A DNA stretch of 64,000 nucleotides from Mesorhizobium waimense (GTDB lineage Bacteria; Pseudomonadota; Alphaproteobacteria; Rhizobiales; Rhizobiaceae), in assembly GCF_003601975.1 (NCBI RefSeq), contig NZ_QZWZ01000002.1, positions 310,001 through 374,000 on the forward strand, given 5' to 3'. The notes below the pieces were generated by a model. It was not told where the DNA came from. It was given only the letters and a program-made list of their open reading frames with translations, and ran no database searches. The position numbers were made by a program, and so were the translations under genes. The number at the start of each line of letters is the position of its first letter. Position 1 is the stretch's first letter. Shown here piece by piece: positions 49,451 through 59,273 of the stretch.

Positions 49451-52135
49451 CTATCCCGTCCATCCAAGGCCAGCCGAGATGCAATTGATCGATACGAGCA
49501 GGGCGTCGGTCGCCCGCTTTTGATCCGCCGTGCCGGTATTTGCCCGAACTTCACGCAGCAGATCGACCTGCAGCCGGTGAATGTCGTCCATCTGTCGCCG
49601 CAAATTGTCGAAACGTCGCTTGAACATCGGAAAGCGCGCGGAAAGATCGCCTCCCGTGAGGTCACCAATCAGGCGTCGCGTCAACTCGTATTCGGCGGCG
49701 ATGCGGGCGTAGATTCGTCGGGCCGCATCGCTGTCGGCCACCAGGCCGGCGTAGAGCCGCGCGATCTCCATGTCGGACTGGTAAAGTGTCTTCTCGGCCT
49801 CGTCGACGATCAGGCGGCAGAAGCGCGAGTGCTCGAACATGCGGGTCAGAAGTTCGCGCCCGGCCTCGCCGCGCACCGCGACGAAAGAGCTGAGTGCGCT
49901 GCCGATACCATACCAGCCTGTCAACAGATGACGGTTCTGGCTCCAGGCGAACACCCATGGAATGGCGCGCAGGTCGGCAATGCCGCTTGCGCCGAAACGG
50001 CGATCCGGCCTTGAGCCCATTTTCAGCAGCGCCAGTTCCGCGACCGGGCTCGCCTGGTTGAAATAGTCGCGGAAGCCGGGCTCAGCCATCAGCCTGGCAT
50101 AAGATGCCTGCGACATGCCTGCCAGCGCTTCCAGCGCTTCGTCGAACTCCGGCGTTTCCTTCGGCTCGACATCACAGGGCGATCCGACACTGTGGGCCAG
50201 CACGCCGGCGGCGAGAACCTCGAGCTGGTGGAGGCCGGTGCCGCGATTGGCGAATTTCGACGATACGACCTCGCCCTGCTCCGTCACCCGCATGGTTCTG
50301 GCGACAGTGCCCTGCGGCTGTGCCGCGATCGCCCGGCCGGTCGGCGCGCCGCCACGGCTGACGGAGCCGCCGCGACCGTGAAAGAAACTGATCCTGGCAT
50401 TGTGCTTGCGCCCGACGGCGGCGAGGCGCTTTTGCGCTTTTGCCAGTTCCCAATTGGAAGCCAGGAAACCGCCGTCCTTGTTGGAATCCGAATAGCCAAG
50501 CATGATTTCCTGGCGCGCGCCGAAATCCCGCACCGTCCGCCTCACGAGCGAAACGCCGAGCAATCCATTCAGGATGCCAGGGGCGGCCTGTAGATCGGCG
50601 ATGGTCTCGAACAATGGCACGATCCGCAGCCTGATTGTGCCGCCGCCAGCGGGCGCGGTTGAAAGTCCGCAATATTGCGCCAGCAGATAGACCGCGAGCA
50701 GATCGTCGGCCGAGCGGGTCATGCTGAGAACGAAAGAGCCGACAGCGTCGGCATCCGAGCTCGAGATGTGCTCGCGGATGACGGAGAATGTCGAAAGCAG
50801 TTCACCTGCTTCAGGCGAGAGCCGGTCTGCGTCGATCTCCTGCCGCTCGCCCTGGCTAATGGCTGCGCGAATGCGCGCCGACCATTGCGGCGCGCCGACT
50901 GCGACCGGATCGGCGGGATTTGTCAGCGCAAAGAGCTCGGCCAGCACCCTGTTGACGACCGTGGAGTTCTGCCGGATGTCGAGCGAGACTGTACGGAAGC
51001 CGAAGCTTCCGACTTGCCAAAGCAGAGGCTGGACGAAACGCCCGGCTACCGCACGCCCTCCGATCGCTTCGAGAACGCAAGTCAGCCCGTTCAGATCAGC
51101 ACGGAACGCCTCCGCCGAGAGGTACGCCGCTGCAGCGCCGTCTCGCGTGGCCACCAGCCGGGCAAGCAACGCCGAAGCGAACTGGCGAAGTGGTTCGTCG
51201 GGGTTGCGGGCGACGATCACGTCCGCCTGTCCGCTTTTATCAAGCGCCGTTTGCAGCACCGGCTTGAAGCTGGCCGGCAGGTCAATGACGTTCGAGCTGG
51301 CGCTGAGCACCGTCACCAGCCGCTGCATCTGCGTCAGATACCAGCCTATGGCGGTATTGCGGTATTCGGCCATGGCATGGGCGGTGACTGCGGCCGTCAC
51401 ATTTGGATTGCCATCGCGGTCGCCGCCGATCCAAGACGCGTAACGCATGAAGGAGGGAATTCTGACCGGCTCTCCCGGATAGTGACGCTCGAAGGCGCCT
51501 TGAAGCTTGCCATAGAGCTGCGGCGTCGCCTCGAAGATGACTTCGCGAAAGAAATGCAGGCCCCAGGCGATCTCGCGTTCGACCGTCGGGCGCTCCAGTC
51601 GCAGCTCGCCCGTCATCCACAGAAGCTCGATCTCGCTCTCCAGATCGGCGACCAACAGGTCGCGTTCGCGCGGCGCCCAGCGCGGCTGGTCGAGTTCGGT
51701 CAGCTTGCGATAGATACGGCGGTGGATCTCCAGCACCGTGACGCGTTTGGCCTCCGTCGGGTGCGCGGTCATGGTCGGGCCGACGCAAAGCTCGTCGAGC
51801 GCCGCCTGGACTTTCTCCGCTGAGTGGCCGTTCGCTGCCATCTGCGCGATCACGCTAGCGAAGGATCCGGGCACTTCGTCGACACCCGCGCCTTGTTCGA
51901 GTTCGCGACGCGCGCGCATGGCAAGCAATTCGTCGGCAATCGTCAGCAACTGGAACCATACGCCGCTCGCCTGAAGCGCCGGGATGCGTTGCTCCGCGGC
52001 GAGGGAGACAAGCGACCTGCGTCCGCTCAGAACAGCGGCGATCTCGGGCTCGCGCGCGCTTGCGACCTGAAGCAGCAAGCGCAACAAAAGGCTGCGCTCG
52101 TCCTCACGAAATTTGATGCGTCTGCTCTGTTCCAA
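49451..52135 (-). CDS. ppc: phosphoenolpyruvate carboxylase
   Basis: 894-residue enzyme making oxaloacetate from PEP and bicarbonate. The catalytic His is in MTAHPTEAKR. SWIGGDRDGNPNV, FFHGRGGSVSRGG and the C-terminal NQASPVAELALLKMGSRPDRR are the family signatures. It is the last gene in the minus-strand serine-cycle run, 220 bp after mtkB, so it may have its own promoter. In this context it probably serves the serine cycle (PEP to oxaloacetate to malate) rather than only anaplerosis. Confidence 0.95.
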   Translation of the reverse strand: MEQSRRIKFREDERSLLLRLLLQVASAREPEIAAVLSGRRSLVSLAAEQRIPALQASGVWFQLLTIADELLAMRARRELEQGAGVDEVPGSFASVIAQMAANGHSAEKVQAALDELCVGPTMTAHPTEAKRVTVLEIHRRIYRKLTELDQPRWAPRERDLLVADLESEIELLWMTGELRLERPTVEREIAWGLHFFREVIFEATPQLYGKLQGAFERHYPGEPVRIPSFMRYASWIGGDRDGNPNVTAAVTAHAMAEYRNTAIGWYLTQMQRLVTVLSASSNVIDLPASFKPVLQTALDKSGQADVIVARNPDEPLRQFASALLARLVATRDGAAAAYLSAEAFRADLNGLTCVLEAIGGRAVAGRFVQPLLWQVGSFGFRTVSLDIRQNSTVVNRVLAELFALTNPADPVAVGAPQWSARIRAAISQGERQEIDADRLSPEAGELLSTFSVIREHISSSDADAVGSFVLSMTRSADDLLAVYLLAQYCGLSTAPAGGGTIRLRIVPLFETIADLQAAPGILNGLLGVSLVRRTVRDFGARQEIMLGYSDSNKDGGFLASNWELAKAQKRLAAVGRKHNARISFFHGRGGSVSRGGAPTGRAIAAQPQGTVARTMRVTEQGEVVSSKFANRGTGLHQLEVLAAGVLAHSVGSPCDVEPKETPEFDEALEALAGMSQASYARLMAEPGFRDYFNQASPVAELALLKMGSRPDRRFGASGIADLRAIPWVFAWSQNRHLLTGWYGIGSALSSFVAVRGEAGRELLTRMFEHSRFCRLIVDEAEKTLYQSDMEIARLYAGLVADSDAARRIYARIAAEYELTRRLIGDLTGGDLSARFPMFKRRFDNLRRQMDDIHRLQVDLLREVRANTGTADQKRATDALLVSINCISAGLGWTG

Positions 52136-52355
52136 ACCGCTTTCCTATTCCGTCCGCATCGATTGCCGCCGTAGCCGCGCGCCCTGAATCGAGGGCGGCG
52201 CCGTTTGTCAGCCGACCCGATCGGGGACCGGGCGACTCTCGAAGAAGGCGGTCAGGGCTCTCCACCACCTTCATGCCCATCGCCACTCGCGATGCCTCCG
52301 CCAACCCGAAACAGACTTCACATTTTGCGCTATGCGGTCTTCGCCAGGTCGGCCA

Positions 52356-53255
52356 TCACGCCGCCTTCTTCGTCCGGGACAGCGTTTCGGCCACGACCTC
52401 GCCGAAGGATGACGGCGTCGGCACGATGACGACACCGGCCTCTTTCAGGATTTCGACTTTCTCCTGCGCCGACTCGCCAAAGGCCGAGATGATCGCGCCG
52501 GCATGGCCCATGCGGCGGCCTTTCGGCGCGGAGAGACCGGCAATGTAGGCGATCAAGGGCTTCCGCATATTGTCGCGCGCCCAGATCGCGGCTTCGGCTT
52601 CCTGCGGGCCGCCGATCTCGCCGATCATGACCACGGCGTCGGTATCGTCGTCCTGTTCGAACAGCTTCAGCATGTCCTTGAAGGACGAACCGTTGATCGG
52701 ATCGCCGCCGATGCCGACGCTGGTCGAGACGCCGATGCCGAGCGCTTTCATCTGCGAGGCGGCCTCGTAGCCGAGCGTGCCCGAGCGGCCGACGATGCCG
52801 ACGCGGCCGGGGAGGTAGATGTTGCCCGGCATGATGCCCATCAGCGCCTGTCCGGGCGTGATCACGCCGGCGCAGTTCGGCCCGATCAGCCGCATGCGGT
52901 CCTCGAAGCGGTAGCGCAGCATGTAGCGCTTGACCTGCATCATGTCCTGCGAGGGGATGCCGTCGGTGATGCAGACGCAGAGCTTTATGCCGGCATCCGC
53001 AGCCTCCATGATGGAGTCCGCGGCAAAGGGCGGTGGCACGAAGACGATGCTGGCCTCGGCGCGGGTCTCGCGCACCGCGCCCTTGACGGTGTTGAAGATC
53101 GGCAGGCCGAGATGCGTCTGGCCGCCTTTGCCGGGCGTGACGCCGCCGACGAGCTTGGTGCCATAGCGCTTCATGTCTTCGGCATGGAAACTGCCGATCT
53201 TGCCGGTGAAGCCCTGGACGATGACCCGCGTGTTGCGGTTGAGCAGGATTGCCAT
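52356..53255 (-). CDS. mtkB: malate--CoA ligase alpha subunit (SucD-like)
   Basis: 299-residue ADP/GDP-forming CoA ligase subunit. NRNTRVIVQGFTGKIGSFH at the N-terminus binds CoA. The phosphohistidine is in MGHAGAIISAFGESAQEK near residue 251. Sequence alone cannot separate it from succinyl-CoA synthetase SucD, but the adjacent sgaA and malyl-CoA lyase genes argue for malate thiokinase, which makes malyl-CoA. ATG 53255 is used; upstream codons shadow the end of mtkA, from which it is 13 bp. Confidence 0.9.
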   Translation of the reverse strand: MAILLNRNTRVIVQGFTGKIGSFHAEDMKRYGTKLVGGVTPGKGGQTHLGLPIFNTVKGAVRETRAEASIVFVPPPFAADSIMEAADAGIKLCVCITDGIPSQDMMQVKRYMLRYRFEDRMRLIGPNCAGVITPGQALMGIMPGNIYLPGRVGIVGRSGTLGYEAASQMKALGIGVSTSVGIGGDPINGSSFKDMLKLFEQDDDTDAVVMIGEIGGPQEAEAAIWARDNMRKPLIAYIAGLSAPKGRRMGHAGAIISAFGESAQEKVEILKEAGVVIVPTPSSFGEVVAETLSRTKKAA

Positions 53256-53268
53256 TTTCTCGACCCCC

Positions 53269-54453
53269 TCAGTTTGCTTTTGTCTTGGTGGCCGCGCGCC
53301 AGGCGGCGACGGCCTTTTCGGCGGCTTCGGCAAGCGTTTCGGCGACGATCACCGGTTCGCCGGAATCGGCCAGGATGCGGCGCCCTTCCTCGACCTTGGT
53401 TCCGGCCAACCGCACCACCAACGGCACGTTGACGCCGACCTCGCGGATCGCCTTGACGACGCCCTCGGCGACCCAGTCACAGCGGTTGATGCCGGCGAAG
53501 ATGTTGACGAGGATGGTCTCGACATTCTTGTCGCCGAGCACGGCGCGGAACGATTTCGCCACCCGCTCGGGCGAGGCGCCGCCGCCGATGTCGAGGAAGT
53601 TGGCCGGCTCGCCGCCGGCGATCTTGATCATGTCCATTGTCGCCATGGCCAGGCCGGCGCCATTGATGATGCAGCCGATATTGCCGTCGAGGCCGACATA
53701 GGAGAGGCCACGGTCGCTGGCGAAGGTCTCGCGCGGGTCTTCCTGGCTCTTGTCGCGCAGCTCGGAGATTTCCGGCCGCCTGAACAGGGCGTTCTCGTCG
53801 AACGACATCTTGGCATCGAGCGCGACGAGGTTGCTGTCGCGGGTGACCACCAGCGGATTGATCTCCAGCATCGAGGCGTCGTAGTCGCGGAACACCTGGT
53901 AGCAGCTGAAGATGGTTTCGGTCGCCTTGCCGATCAGGTTCTGGTCGAGGCCGAGCCCGAAGGCGATCTCGCGCGCCTGGAAGCGCTGCATGCCGACGCC
54001 GGGATCGACCGTGGTGCGGATGATGGAATCCGGCGCCCTCTCGACGATATCCTCGATCTCCATGCCGCCGGCGGCCGACGCCACGATCATGACGCGCTCC
54101 TCCTTGCGGTCGAGGACGAAGCCGACATAGAGCTCCTGCGCGATGTCGACGGCTTCCTCGAGGTAGAGCCTCGAAATCAGCTTGCCGCGCGGGCCGGTCT
54201 GCTGGGTCACCAGCTTGCGGCCGAGCATGGCTTCCGCCGCGTTGGAAATCTCGTCGTCATTGGCGCACAGCTTGATGCCGCCGGCCTTGCCGCGGGCGCC
54301 GGAATGAACCTGCGCCTTCAGCACCCATTTGCCGCCGCCGATTTCCCTGGCACGGTAGGTCGCTTGCTCCGGGCTGTAGGCGAGGCCGCCGCGCGGGACG
54401 TGAATCCCGTGGCGGGCGAGCAGTTCCTTGGCCTGATATTCGTGGATGTCCAT
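53269..54453 (-). CDS. mtkA: malate--CoA ligase beta subunit (SucC-like)
   Basis: 394-residue ATP-grasp subunit. [19 protein letters not shown] at the N-terminus, [15 protein letters not shown] near residue 50, [11 protein letters not shown] near 205 and [24 protein letters not shown] are the typical blocks. It pairs with mtkB immediately downstream. A strong GGGAGG lies seven bases before the ATG. The same caution applies: SucC activity is possible, but the serine-cycle neighbours favour malate thiokinase. Confidence 0.9.
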   Translation of the reverse strand: MDIHEYQAKELLARHGIHVPRGGLAYSPEQATYRAREIGGGKWVLKAQVHSGARGKAGGIKLCANDDEISNAAEAMLGRKLVTQQTGPRGKLISRLYLEEAVDIAQELYVGFVLDRKEERVMIVASAAGGMEIEDIVERAPDSIIRTTVDPGVGMQRFQAREIAFGLGLDQNLIGKATETIFSCYQVFRDYDASMLEINPLVVTRDSNLVALDAKMSFDENALFRRPEISELRDKSQEDPRETFASDRGLSYVGLDGNIGCIINGAGLAMATMDMIKIAGGEPANFLDIGGGASPERVAKSFRAVLGDKNVETILVNIFAGINRCDWVAEGVVKAIREVGVNVPLVVRLAGTKVEEGRRILADSGEPVIVAETLAEAAEKAVAAWRAATKTKAN

Positions 54454-54472
54454 TTTTTCCTCCCGGTAACCG

Positions 54473-55435
54473 TCAATGCGCGGCGGAGCGCTGCTGGCCG
54501 GCGCGTTCGATCGCTTCGTTGACCACCAAAACATTCCGCGCCATGCGCTCCGACGCAGCGTCGATCATCTTGCCGTCGAGGGCGGCCGCTCCCTTGCCCG
54601 CCGCCTCGGCCTCCTTCAGCACTTCGAGGATGCGCCTGGCGCGCGTGACCTCCTTTTCCGGAGGCGAGAAGACGTCGTTGGCGAGCGCGATCTGCGAGGG
54701 ATGGATCGCCCACTTGCCCTCTATGCCGAGTGCGGCGGCGCGCTTTGCGCCGGCGATATAGCCCTCCGGATCGGAGAAATCGCCGAACGGCCCGTCGATG
54801 GCGCGCAGGCCGTAGGCCCGGCAGGCGACAGTCATCCGCGACAAAGCGAAATGCCACTGGTCGCCGGGGTAATCGGGGTTCAGCCCGCCGATGTTGACGG
54901 TGCGCGCCTTGCAGCTGGCGGCATAGTCGGCGACGCCGAAATGCATGGCTTCCAGCCGACCGGGCGTCGCGGCGATCGCCTCGACATTAGCCATGCCGAG
55001 TGCGGTTTCGATCAGCGCCTCGAGGCCGACACGGGTCTTAAAACCCTTGGCCATCTCGATCTGGTTGACCATGGCCTCGACCATGTAGAGGTCGGCCGGA
55101 ACGCCGACTTTCGGTACCAGGATGGTGTCCAGCTGGTCGCCGGCCTGTTCCATCACGTCGACCACGTCGCGGTACATGTAATGGGTGTCGAGGCCGTTGA
55201 TGCGCACGGAGACGGTCTTGCCCTTGGCGCGCCAGTCGATGTCGTTGAGGGCCTGGATGATGTTCTTGCGAGCGCGTTCCTTGTCGGGCGGCGCGACGGC
55301 GTCCTCGATGTCGAGGAAGACGAAGTCGGCGGCGCTGTTCGCCGCTTTGTCGATCATTTCCGGGCTGGAGCCGGGAACCGCCAGTTCGCTGCGCTGCAGC
55401 CTCAGTTTCTTCAGGTGGTTGATGGTGTGGCTCAT
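54473..55435 (-). CDS. mcl: malyl-CoA lyase / CoA ester lyase
   Basis: 320-residue HpcH/HpaI-family enzyme. [38 protein letters not shown] (metal-binding Glu/Asp), [28 protein letters not shown] and [11 protein letters not shown] are family blocks. It cleaves malyl-CoA to glyoxylate and acetyl-CoA, closing the serine cycle. ATG 55435 is chosen because homology starts at [10 protein letters not shown]; the longer frame overlaps sgaA. It sits 13 bp after sgaA. Confidence 0.93.
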   Translation of the reverse strand: MSHTINHLKKLRLQRSELAVPGSSPEMIDKAANSAADFVFLDIEDAVAPPDKERARKNIIQALNDIDWRAKGKTVSVRINGLDTHYMYRDVVDVMEQAGDQLDTILVPKVGVPADLYMVEAMVNQIEMAKGFKTRVGLEALIETALGMANVEAIAATPGRLEAMHFGVADYAASCKARTVNIGGLNPDYPGDQWHFALSRMTVACRAYGLRAIDGPFGDFSDPEGYIAGAKRAAALGIEGKWAIHPSQIALANDVFSPPEKEVTRARRILEVLKEAEAAGKGAAALDGKMIDAASERMARNVLVVNEAIERAGQQRSAAH

Positions 55436-55448
55436 GTCGCGCTCCGGG

Positions 55449-56639
55449 TCAGGCGGCTTCGGCGATGGCGGACTGCGGCGACCGGCGGAAATGCGCGATC
55501 GCGGCACCGACGCCTGAACCCGGCGCCAGCTTGACGCCGCAGTCGAGCAGCGCCAGCTCGGCGGCGGAAAGCGAGGCTAGCACCATCACCTCGTTCAGCC
55601 AGCCGAGATGGCCGATGCGGAAGACCTTGCCGAACACCTTGTTGAGGCCGCCGCCGAGCGAGGTCTGGTATTTCTGGTAGGCCTGCTTGACGACGTCGCC
55701 GCTGTCGATGCCTTCCGGCACGAGGATGGCGCTGATCGTGTCGGAGTGCCATTTCGGCGCCTTCGCGCAAAGCTTCAGGCCCCAGGCGTCGACCGCCTTG
55801 CGCACGCCTTCGGCGAGGCGATGGTGGCGGGCGAAGATATTGTCCAGCCCTTCCTCGGCGATCAGGTCGAGCGAGGCGCGCAGGCCACGCAGCAGCTGCG
55901 TCGCCGGCGTGTAGGGGAAATAGCCGGCGTCGTTGGCGCGGATCATGTCCTCGAAGGAGAAGAAGCAGCGCCGGTGGGTAGCCGTCCTCGAGGCGACAAG
56001 CGCCTTCTTGGAGACCGACAGGAAACCGAGACCGGCAGGCAGCATGAAGCCCTTCTGCGAGCTGCTGACGGCGCAGTCGACGCCCCATTCCTCCTGGCGG
56101 AAATCGATCGAGCCGATCGACGATACACCGTCGACGAAGAGAAGCGCCGGATGGTTCGCCGCGTCGAGCGCGGCGCGGCAGCCGGCGACGTCGCTGGTGA
56201 CGCCGGTGGCGGTCTCGTTCTGCGTGCAGAAGACCGCCTTGATACGGTGCGTTTTGTCCGCCTTCAGCCTTTCCGCATAGAGGTCGAGCGGCACGCCGGT
56301 TCCCCACTCGCAGTCGATCACTTCGACCTCGAAGCCGAGACGTTCGGCCATGTCGACCCACAGATGCGAGAACTGGCCGAAGCGCGACATCAGCACGCGG
56401 TCGCCGGGGCTGAGCACATTGGTCATCGCCGCTTCCCAGGCGCCGGTGCCGGACGAGGGGTAGATGAAGACACGGCCGGTTTCGTTCTTGAAGACGTGTT
56501 TGATGTCCTCGAACAGCGGCAAAGTGAGATCGGGGAATGAGGCGGCGCGCATGTCCTCCATCGGAAGGTTCATCGCTTGCCGGACCTGTTCGGGGATGTT
56601 GGTTGGCCCCGGAATGAAAAGATGGGTGAAGCCGGCCAT
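55449..56639 (-). CDS. sgaA: serine--glyoxylate aminotransferase
   Basis: 396-residue class V PLP aminotransferase that turns glyoxylate into glycine while converting serine to hydroxypyruvate. HLFIPGPTNIPEQVRQAM at the N-terminus, YPSSGTGAWEAAMTNVLSPGD near residue 65, and the PLP-lysine block SSSQKGFMLPAGLGF near 195 are diagnostic. GAGGAGAG precedes the ATG at 56639. It is the first gene of the serine-cycle run; 124 bp separate it from the LuxR-type gene upstream, containing a 13-bp tandem repeat. Confidence 0.94.
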   Translation of the reverse strand: MAGFTHLFIPGPTNIPEQVRQAMNLPMEDMRAASFPDLTLPLFEDIKHVFKNETGRVFIYPSSGTGAWEAAMTNVLSPGDRVLMSRFGQFSHLWVDMAERLGFEVEVIDCEWGTGVPLDLYAERLKADKTHRIKAVFCTQNETATGVTSDVAGCRAALDAANHPALLFVDGVSSIGSIDFRQEEWGVDCAVSSSQKGFMLPAGLGFLSVSKKALVASRTATHRRCFFSFEDMIRANDAGYFPYTPATQLLRGLRASLDLIAEEGLDNIFARHHRLAEGVRKAVDAWGLKLCAKAPKWHSDTISAILVPEGIDSGDVVKQAYQKYQTSLGGGLNKVFGKVFRIGHLGWLNEVMVLASLSAAELALLDCGVKLAPGSGVGAAIAHFRRSPQSAIAEAA

Positions 56640-56748
56640 GCTGCGAACTCTCCTCTGATCCAGCAAATTGATGAGGGGAGTCTCGTTTTTACGGCGGCCG
56701 GCAACAACACCTTGCCGGGTAAGATCTCGCCGCGCGCGGGTGGGACAA

Positions 56749-56783
56749 GCCTACCCGGTTGGCCTACCCGGCCGGCCTACCCG
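56749..56783. repeat. three tandem GCCTACCCG repeats with 13-bp period
   Basis: Identical 9-bp units begin at 56749, 56762 and 56775, so the period is exactly 13 bp. They straddle the last codons of the LuxR-type gene and lie about 110-145 bp upstream of the sgaA start. They might bind a regulator of the serine-cycle genes or only reflect slippage. Confidence 0.8.
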
Positions 56784-57447
56784 AATGGCTGCCCTGACTA
56801 CGGCGCTTCTCGCTCGAATAGAGCGCGACAGCCATCGCCCGGTTGCGGACGTCGAGCTTGTCATAGAGATTCTTGAGGTGGTACTTCACCGTGTTCTCGG
56901 AAATCCCCGTCCGCGTTGCGATCTGAAGGTTGGTCCAGCCATCGGAAAGCACCGCCAGCAGTTCGCGCTCGCGAACCGTGAGCTGCGACAGCGGCGTGTC
57001 GTTGACCTTGTTGATGTCGATATAGGGGATGCAGATGCGGCCATGCGCGACGGCCAGAATGGTCTCGAAGATGATCGGCGGGTCGTCGAACTGGAAGCAA
57101 TAGCCATGCGCGCCGAGCCGCACGCATTGCTTCAGGATGCCGATGTCGTGGTCGTTGGAAAACACCGTGATCCGCACGTCGAGCCTGCGATTCTGGATCT
57201 CGGCCAGAACATCGGCGCCGTCCATGTCGGCGAGCTTCCAGCCGATGACTGCGACGTCGAATTGCGGCTCTGCCGCCAATTCCAGGAACTGCTTGCCGCT
57301 TTGCACCGAGCCGAAGAACTCGAAGCGCCCGTCGCATTCCAGCATTTCACGCAGCGCCGATACGACGAGCGGATTACGCTCGGCGACGATCACGCGCACG
57401 CGGCGCTCGCCGATTGCCTGGTTCGTTCTCTGCGACTTGATCTTCAA
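56764..57447 (-). CDS. LuxR/NarL-type orphan response regulator with degenerate receiver
   Basis: 227 residues. Residues about 17-135 are receiver-like. The expected phosphoacceptor Asp is replaced by Gly (VAVIGWKLADMDG), and the conserved Lys after the GA-G-Y motif is Gln (GAHGYCFQFDD). Residues about 150-215 form a LuxR HTH (LTVRERELLAVLSDGWTNLQIATRTGISENTVKYHLKNLYDKL). No histidine kinase gene is nearby. It lies directly upstream of sgaA on the same strand and is a natural candidate to control the serine-cycle genes by a phosphorylation-independent signal; this is inference. Confidence 0.85.
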   Translation of the reverse strand: MKIKSQRTNQAIGERRVRVIVAERNPLVVSALREMLECDGRFEFFGSVQSGKQFLELAAEPQFDVAVIGWKLADMDGADVLAEIQNRRLDVRITVFSNDHDIGILKQCVRLGAHGYCFQFDDPPIIFETILAVAHGRICIPYIDINKVNDTPLSQLTVRERELLAVLSDGWTNLQIATRTGISENTVKYHLKNLYDKLDVRNRAMAVALYSSEKRRSQGSHSGRPAG

Positions 57448-57693
57448 GGGCTTCCGGTTGCTCTGGCTTTGGGCATGGGCAGATCCAGCTGTTTGCCTGG
57501 ACCGGCATCAAGGCAATTCTGCCCCAACCACGCAGGGGTGCTCTTTCCCCAGCGACATGCACTGTCGCGTCGCCTGAACCCGAATCCTATCGGTTTTTGA
57601 CAGGATCGGCATTGTCAGTTCGGGTTTGGCGATGCCGCCTCCCGGTAAGTCAATCTGGCAGGCAAGCACGCATTTCGTTTGATATTCCGTGCG

Positions 57694-57797
57694 TTAGAGC
57701 GATAGTTTCCCAAATCGAATCGTGCTGCCGCGCTATCCATGGATTGAGCGTCGGATTCCCCAAAACCGGTTTCCCCTTTTGGGTTCGATGCTCTAGA
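57694..57797. repeat. rhizobial-type intergenic repeat upstream of mgtE
   Basis: The 394-bp gap between the LuxR-type gene and mgtE holds no gene. Its right part has TTAGAGC (57694) and GCTCTAGA (57797) as near-inverted ends. Inside is CCAAAACCGGTTTCCCCTTT, a pattern I recognise from repeats common in rhizobial intergenic regions. I see no M-box-like magnesium riboswitch. Family assignment is from memory. Confidence 0.5.
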
Positions 57798-57841
57798 CCT
57801 GAAAGGCACCCTTTCCGGAATCGTGATGGCGGGAGGCGCTG

Positions 57842-59248
57842 GTGGAAGGCCAGAACGAACAGGACGCCCGGTCTGTTGAGGACGCCGACATCTATGGCGA
57901 GGACGGCGCCGTACAGTCGTCGTTCCTGGCGCAGATCGGCGCGGCGATTGCCGACCGCGATACGCTGGCGCTGAAGCGCGAAGTCGGCGACCTGCATCAG
58001 TCGGAACTCGGCGATTTGCTTGAAGCGCTTCATCCCGAGCAGCGCCGCGCGCTGGTCGAGCTGTTGGGCGCCGACTTCGACTTTTCCTCGCTGACGGAGG
58101 TCGACGAGGCGATCCGCCTCGACATCGTCGACAATTTGCCGAACGAGCAGATCGCGCAAGCGGTGCAGGAGCTCGATTCCGACGACGCCGTCTACATTCT
58201 CGAGGACCTCGACCAGGAGGACCAGGACGAGATCCTGTCGCAGCTGCCGTTCACCGAGCGGATCAGGCTGCGGCGCTCGCTGGACTATCCGGAAGAGACG
58301 GCCGGCCGCCGCATGCAGACGGAGTTCGTCGCGGTGCCGCCGTTCTGGACGATCGGCCAGACCATCGACTACATGCGCGAGGACAAGAACCTTCCCGACC
58401 GCTTCAGCCAGATCTTCGTCATCGATCCGAGCTTCAAGCTGCTTGGCGCCATCGATCTCGACCAGATCCTGCGCGCCAAGCGCGCGGTGAAGGTCGAGGA
58501 GGTCATGCACGAGACAAGGCATGCCATCCCCGCCACCATGGACCAGGAAGAGGCGGCGCGGGAATTCGAACAGTACGACCTTTTGTCGGCGGCCGTCGTC
58601 GACGAGAACGAGCGGCTGGTCGGGGTGCTGACCATCGACGACGTGGTCGACGTCATCCAGCAGGAGGCCGAGGAGGATCTCTTGCGCATGGGCGGCGTCG
58701 GCGACGAGGAATTGTCGGATACCGTGCTCGCCACCTCGCGCTCGCGCGTGCCCTGGCTGCTGGTCAATTTGCTGACGGCGTTCCTGGCGGCGTCGGTGAT
58801 CGGCTTGTTCGACCATACAATCGAACGCATCGTGGCGCTGGCGGTGCTGATGCCGATCGTGGCGGGCATGGGCGGCAATGCCGGCTCGCAGACGATGACG
58901 GTCACGGTGCGGGCGCTGGCGACCAAGGATCTCGACATCTACAATGCCGGCCGCATCATCCGCCGCGAGATGGGGGTTGGCTTCATCAACGGCATCGTCT
59001 TCGCGGTGCTGATCGGCATCGTCGCGGCGGCATGGTTCCGCGATCCCAATCTAGGCGGCATCATCGCGGCGGCGATGATCATCAACATGTTCGTCGCAGC
59101 ACTGGCCGGCATCCTGATCCCGCTGCTGCTCGACCGGTTCAAGGTCGACCCAGCGGTGGCTTCCGCGGTTTTCGTCACCACGGTCACCGATGTAGTCGGC
59201 TTCTTCGCCTTTCTTGGGCTGGCCACTTGGTGGTTCGCCGTACCCTGA
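57842..59248 (+). CDS. mgtE: MgtE-type magnesium transporter
   Basis: 468 residues. The N-domain (residues about 45-150, EVGDLHQSELGDLLEALHPEQRRALVELLG) is followed by two CBS domains (about 160-285, with RRMQTEFVAVPP and LLSAAVVDENERLVGVLTIDDVVDVIQ) and five C-terminal helices with MPIVAGMGGNAGSQTMTVTVRALA, the pore-lining signature. The start is a GTG at 57842 with GGGAGG eight bases upstream. It acts as a gated Mg2+ channel in the inner membrane. Confidence 0.93.
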   Translation: MEGQNEQDARSVEDADIYGEDGAVQSSFLAQIGAAIADRDTLALKREVGDLHQSELGDLLEALHPEQRRALVELLGADFDFSSLTEVDEAIRLDIVDNLPNEQIAQAVQELDSDDAVYILEDLDQEDQDEILSQLPFTERIRLRRSLDYPEETAGRRMQTEFVAVPPFWTIGQTIDYMREDKNLPDRFSQIFVIDPSFKLLGAIDLDQILRAKRAVKVEEVMHETRHAIPATMDQEEAAREFEQYDLLSAAVVDENERLVGVLTIDDVVDVIQQEAEEDLLRMGGVGDEELSDTVLATSRSRVPWLLVNLLTAFLAASVIGLFDHTIERIVALAVLMPIVAGMGGNAGSQTMTVTVRALATKDLDIYNAGRIIRREMGVGFINGIVFAVLIGIVAAAWFRDPNLGGIIAAAMIINMFVAALAGILIPLLLDRFKVDPAVASAVFVTTVTDVVGFFAFLGLATWWFAVP

Positions 59249-59257
59249 AGGGCTCAA

Positions 59258-59273
59258 TTGACTTTTACGTAAA
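59258..59273. promoter_or_regulatory. LiuR-like palindrome upstream of the MerR gene
   Basis: TTGACT at 59258 is followed by the perfect palindrome TTTACGTAAA (59264-59273), 115 bp before the MerR-family start. It resembles the published LiuR motif (TTTACGTAAACGTAAA type). It could be an autoregulatory operator. Confidence 0.5.

Noticed and set aside
57448..57841. Possible magnesium (M-box) riboswitch upstream of mgtE
   Set aside because: No M-box-like conserved blocks are visible; the region instead contains a rhizobial-type repeat.
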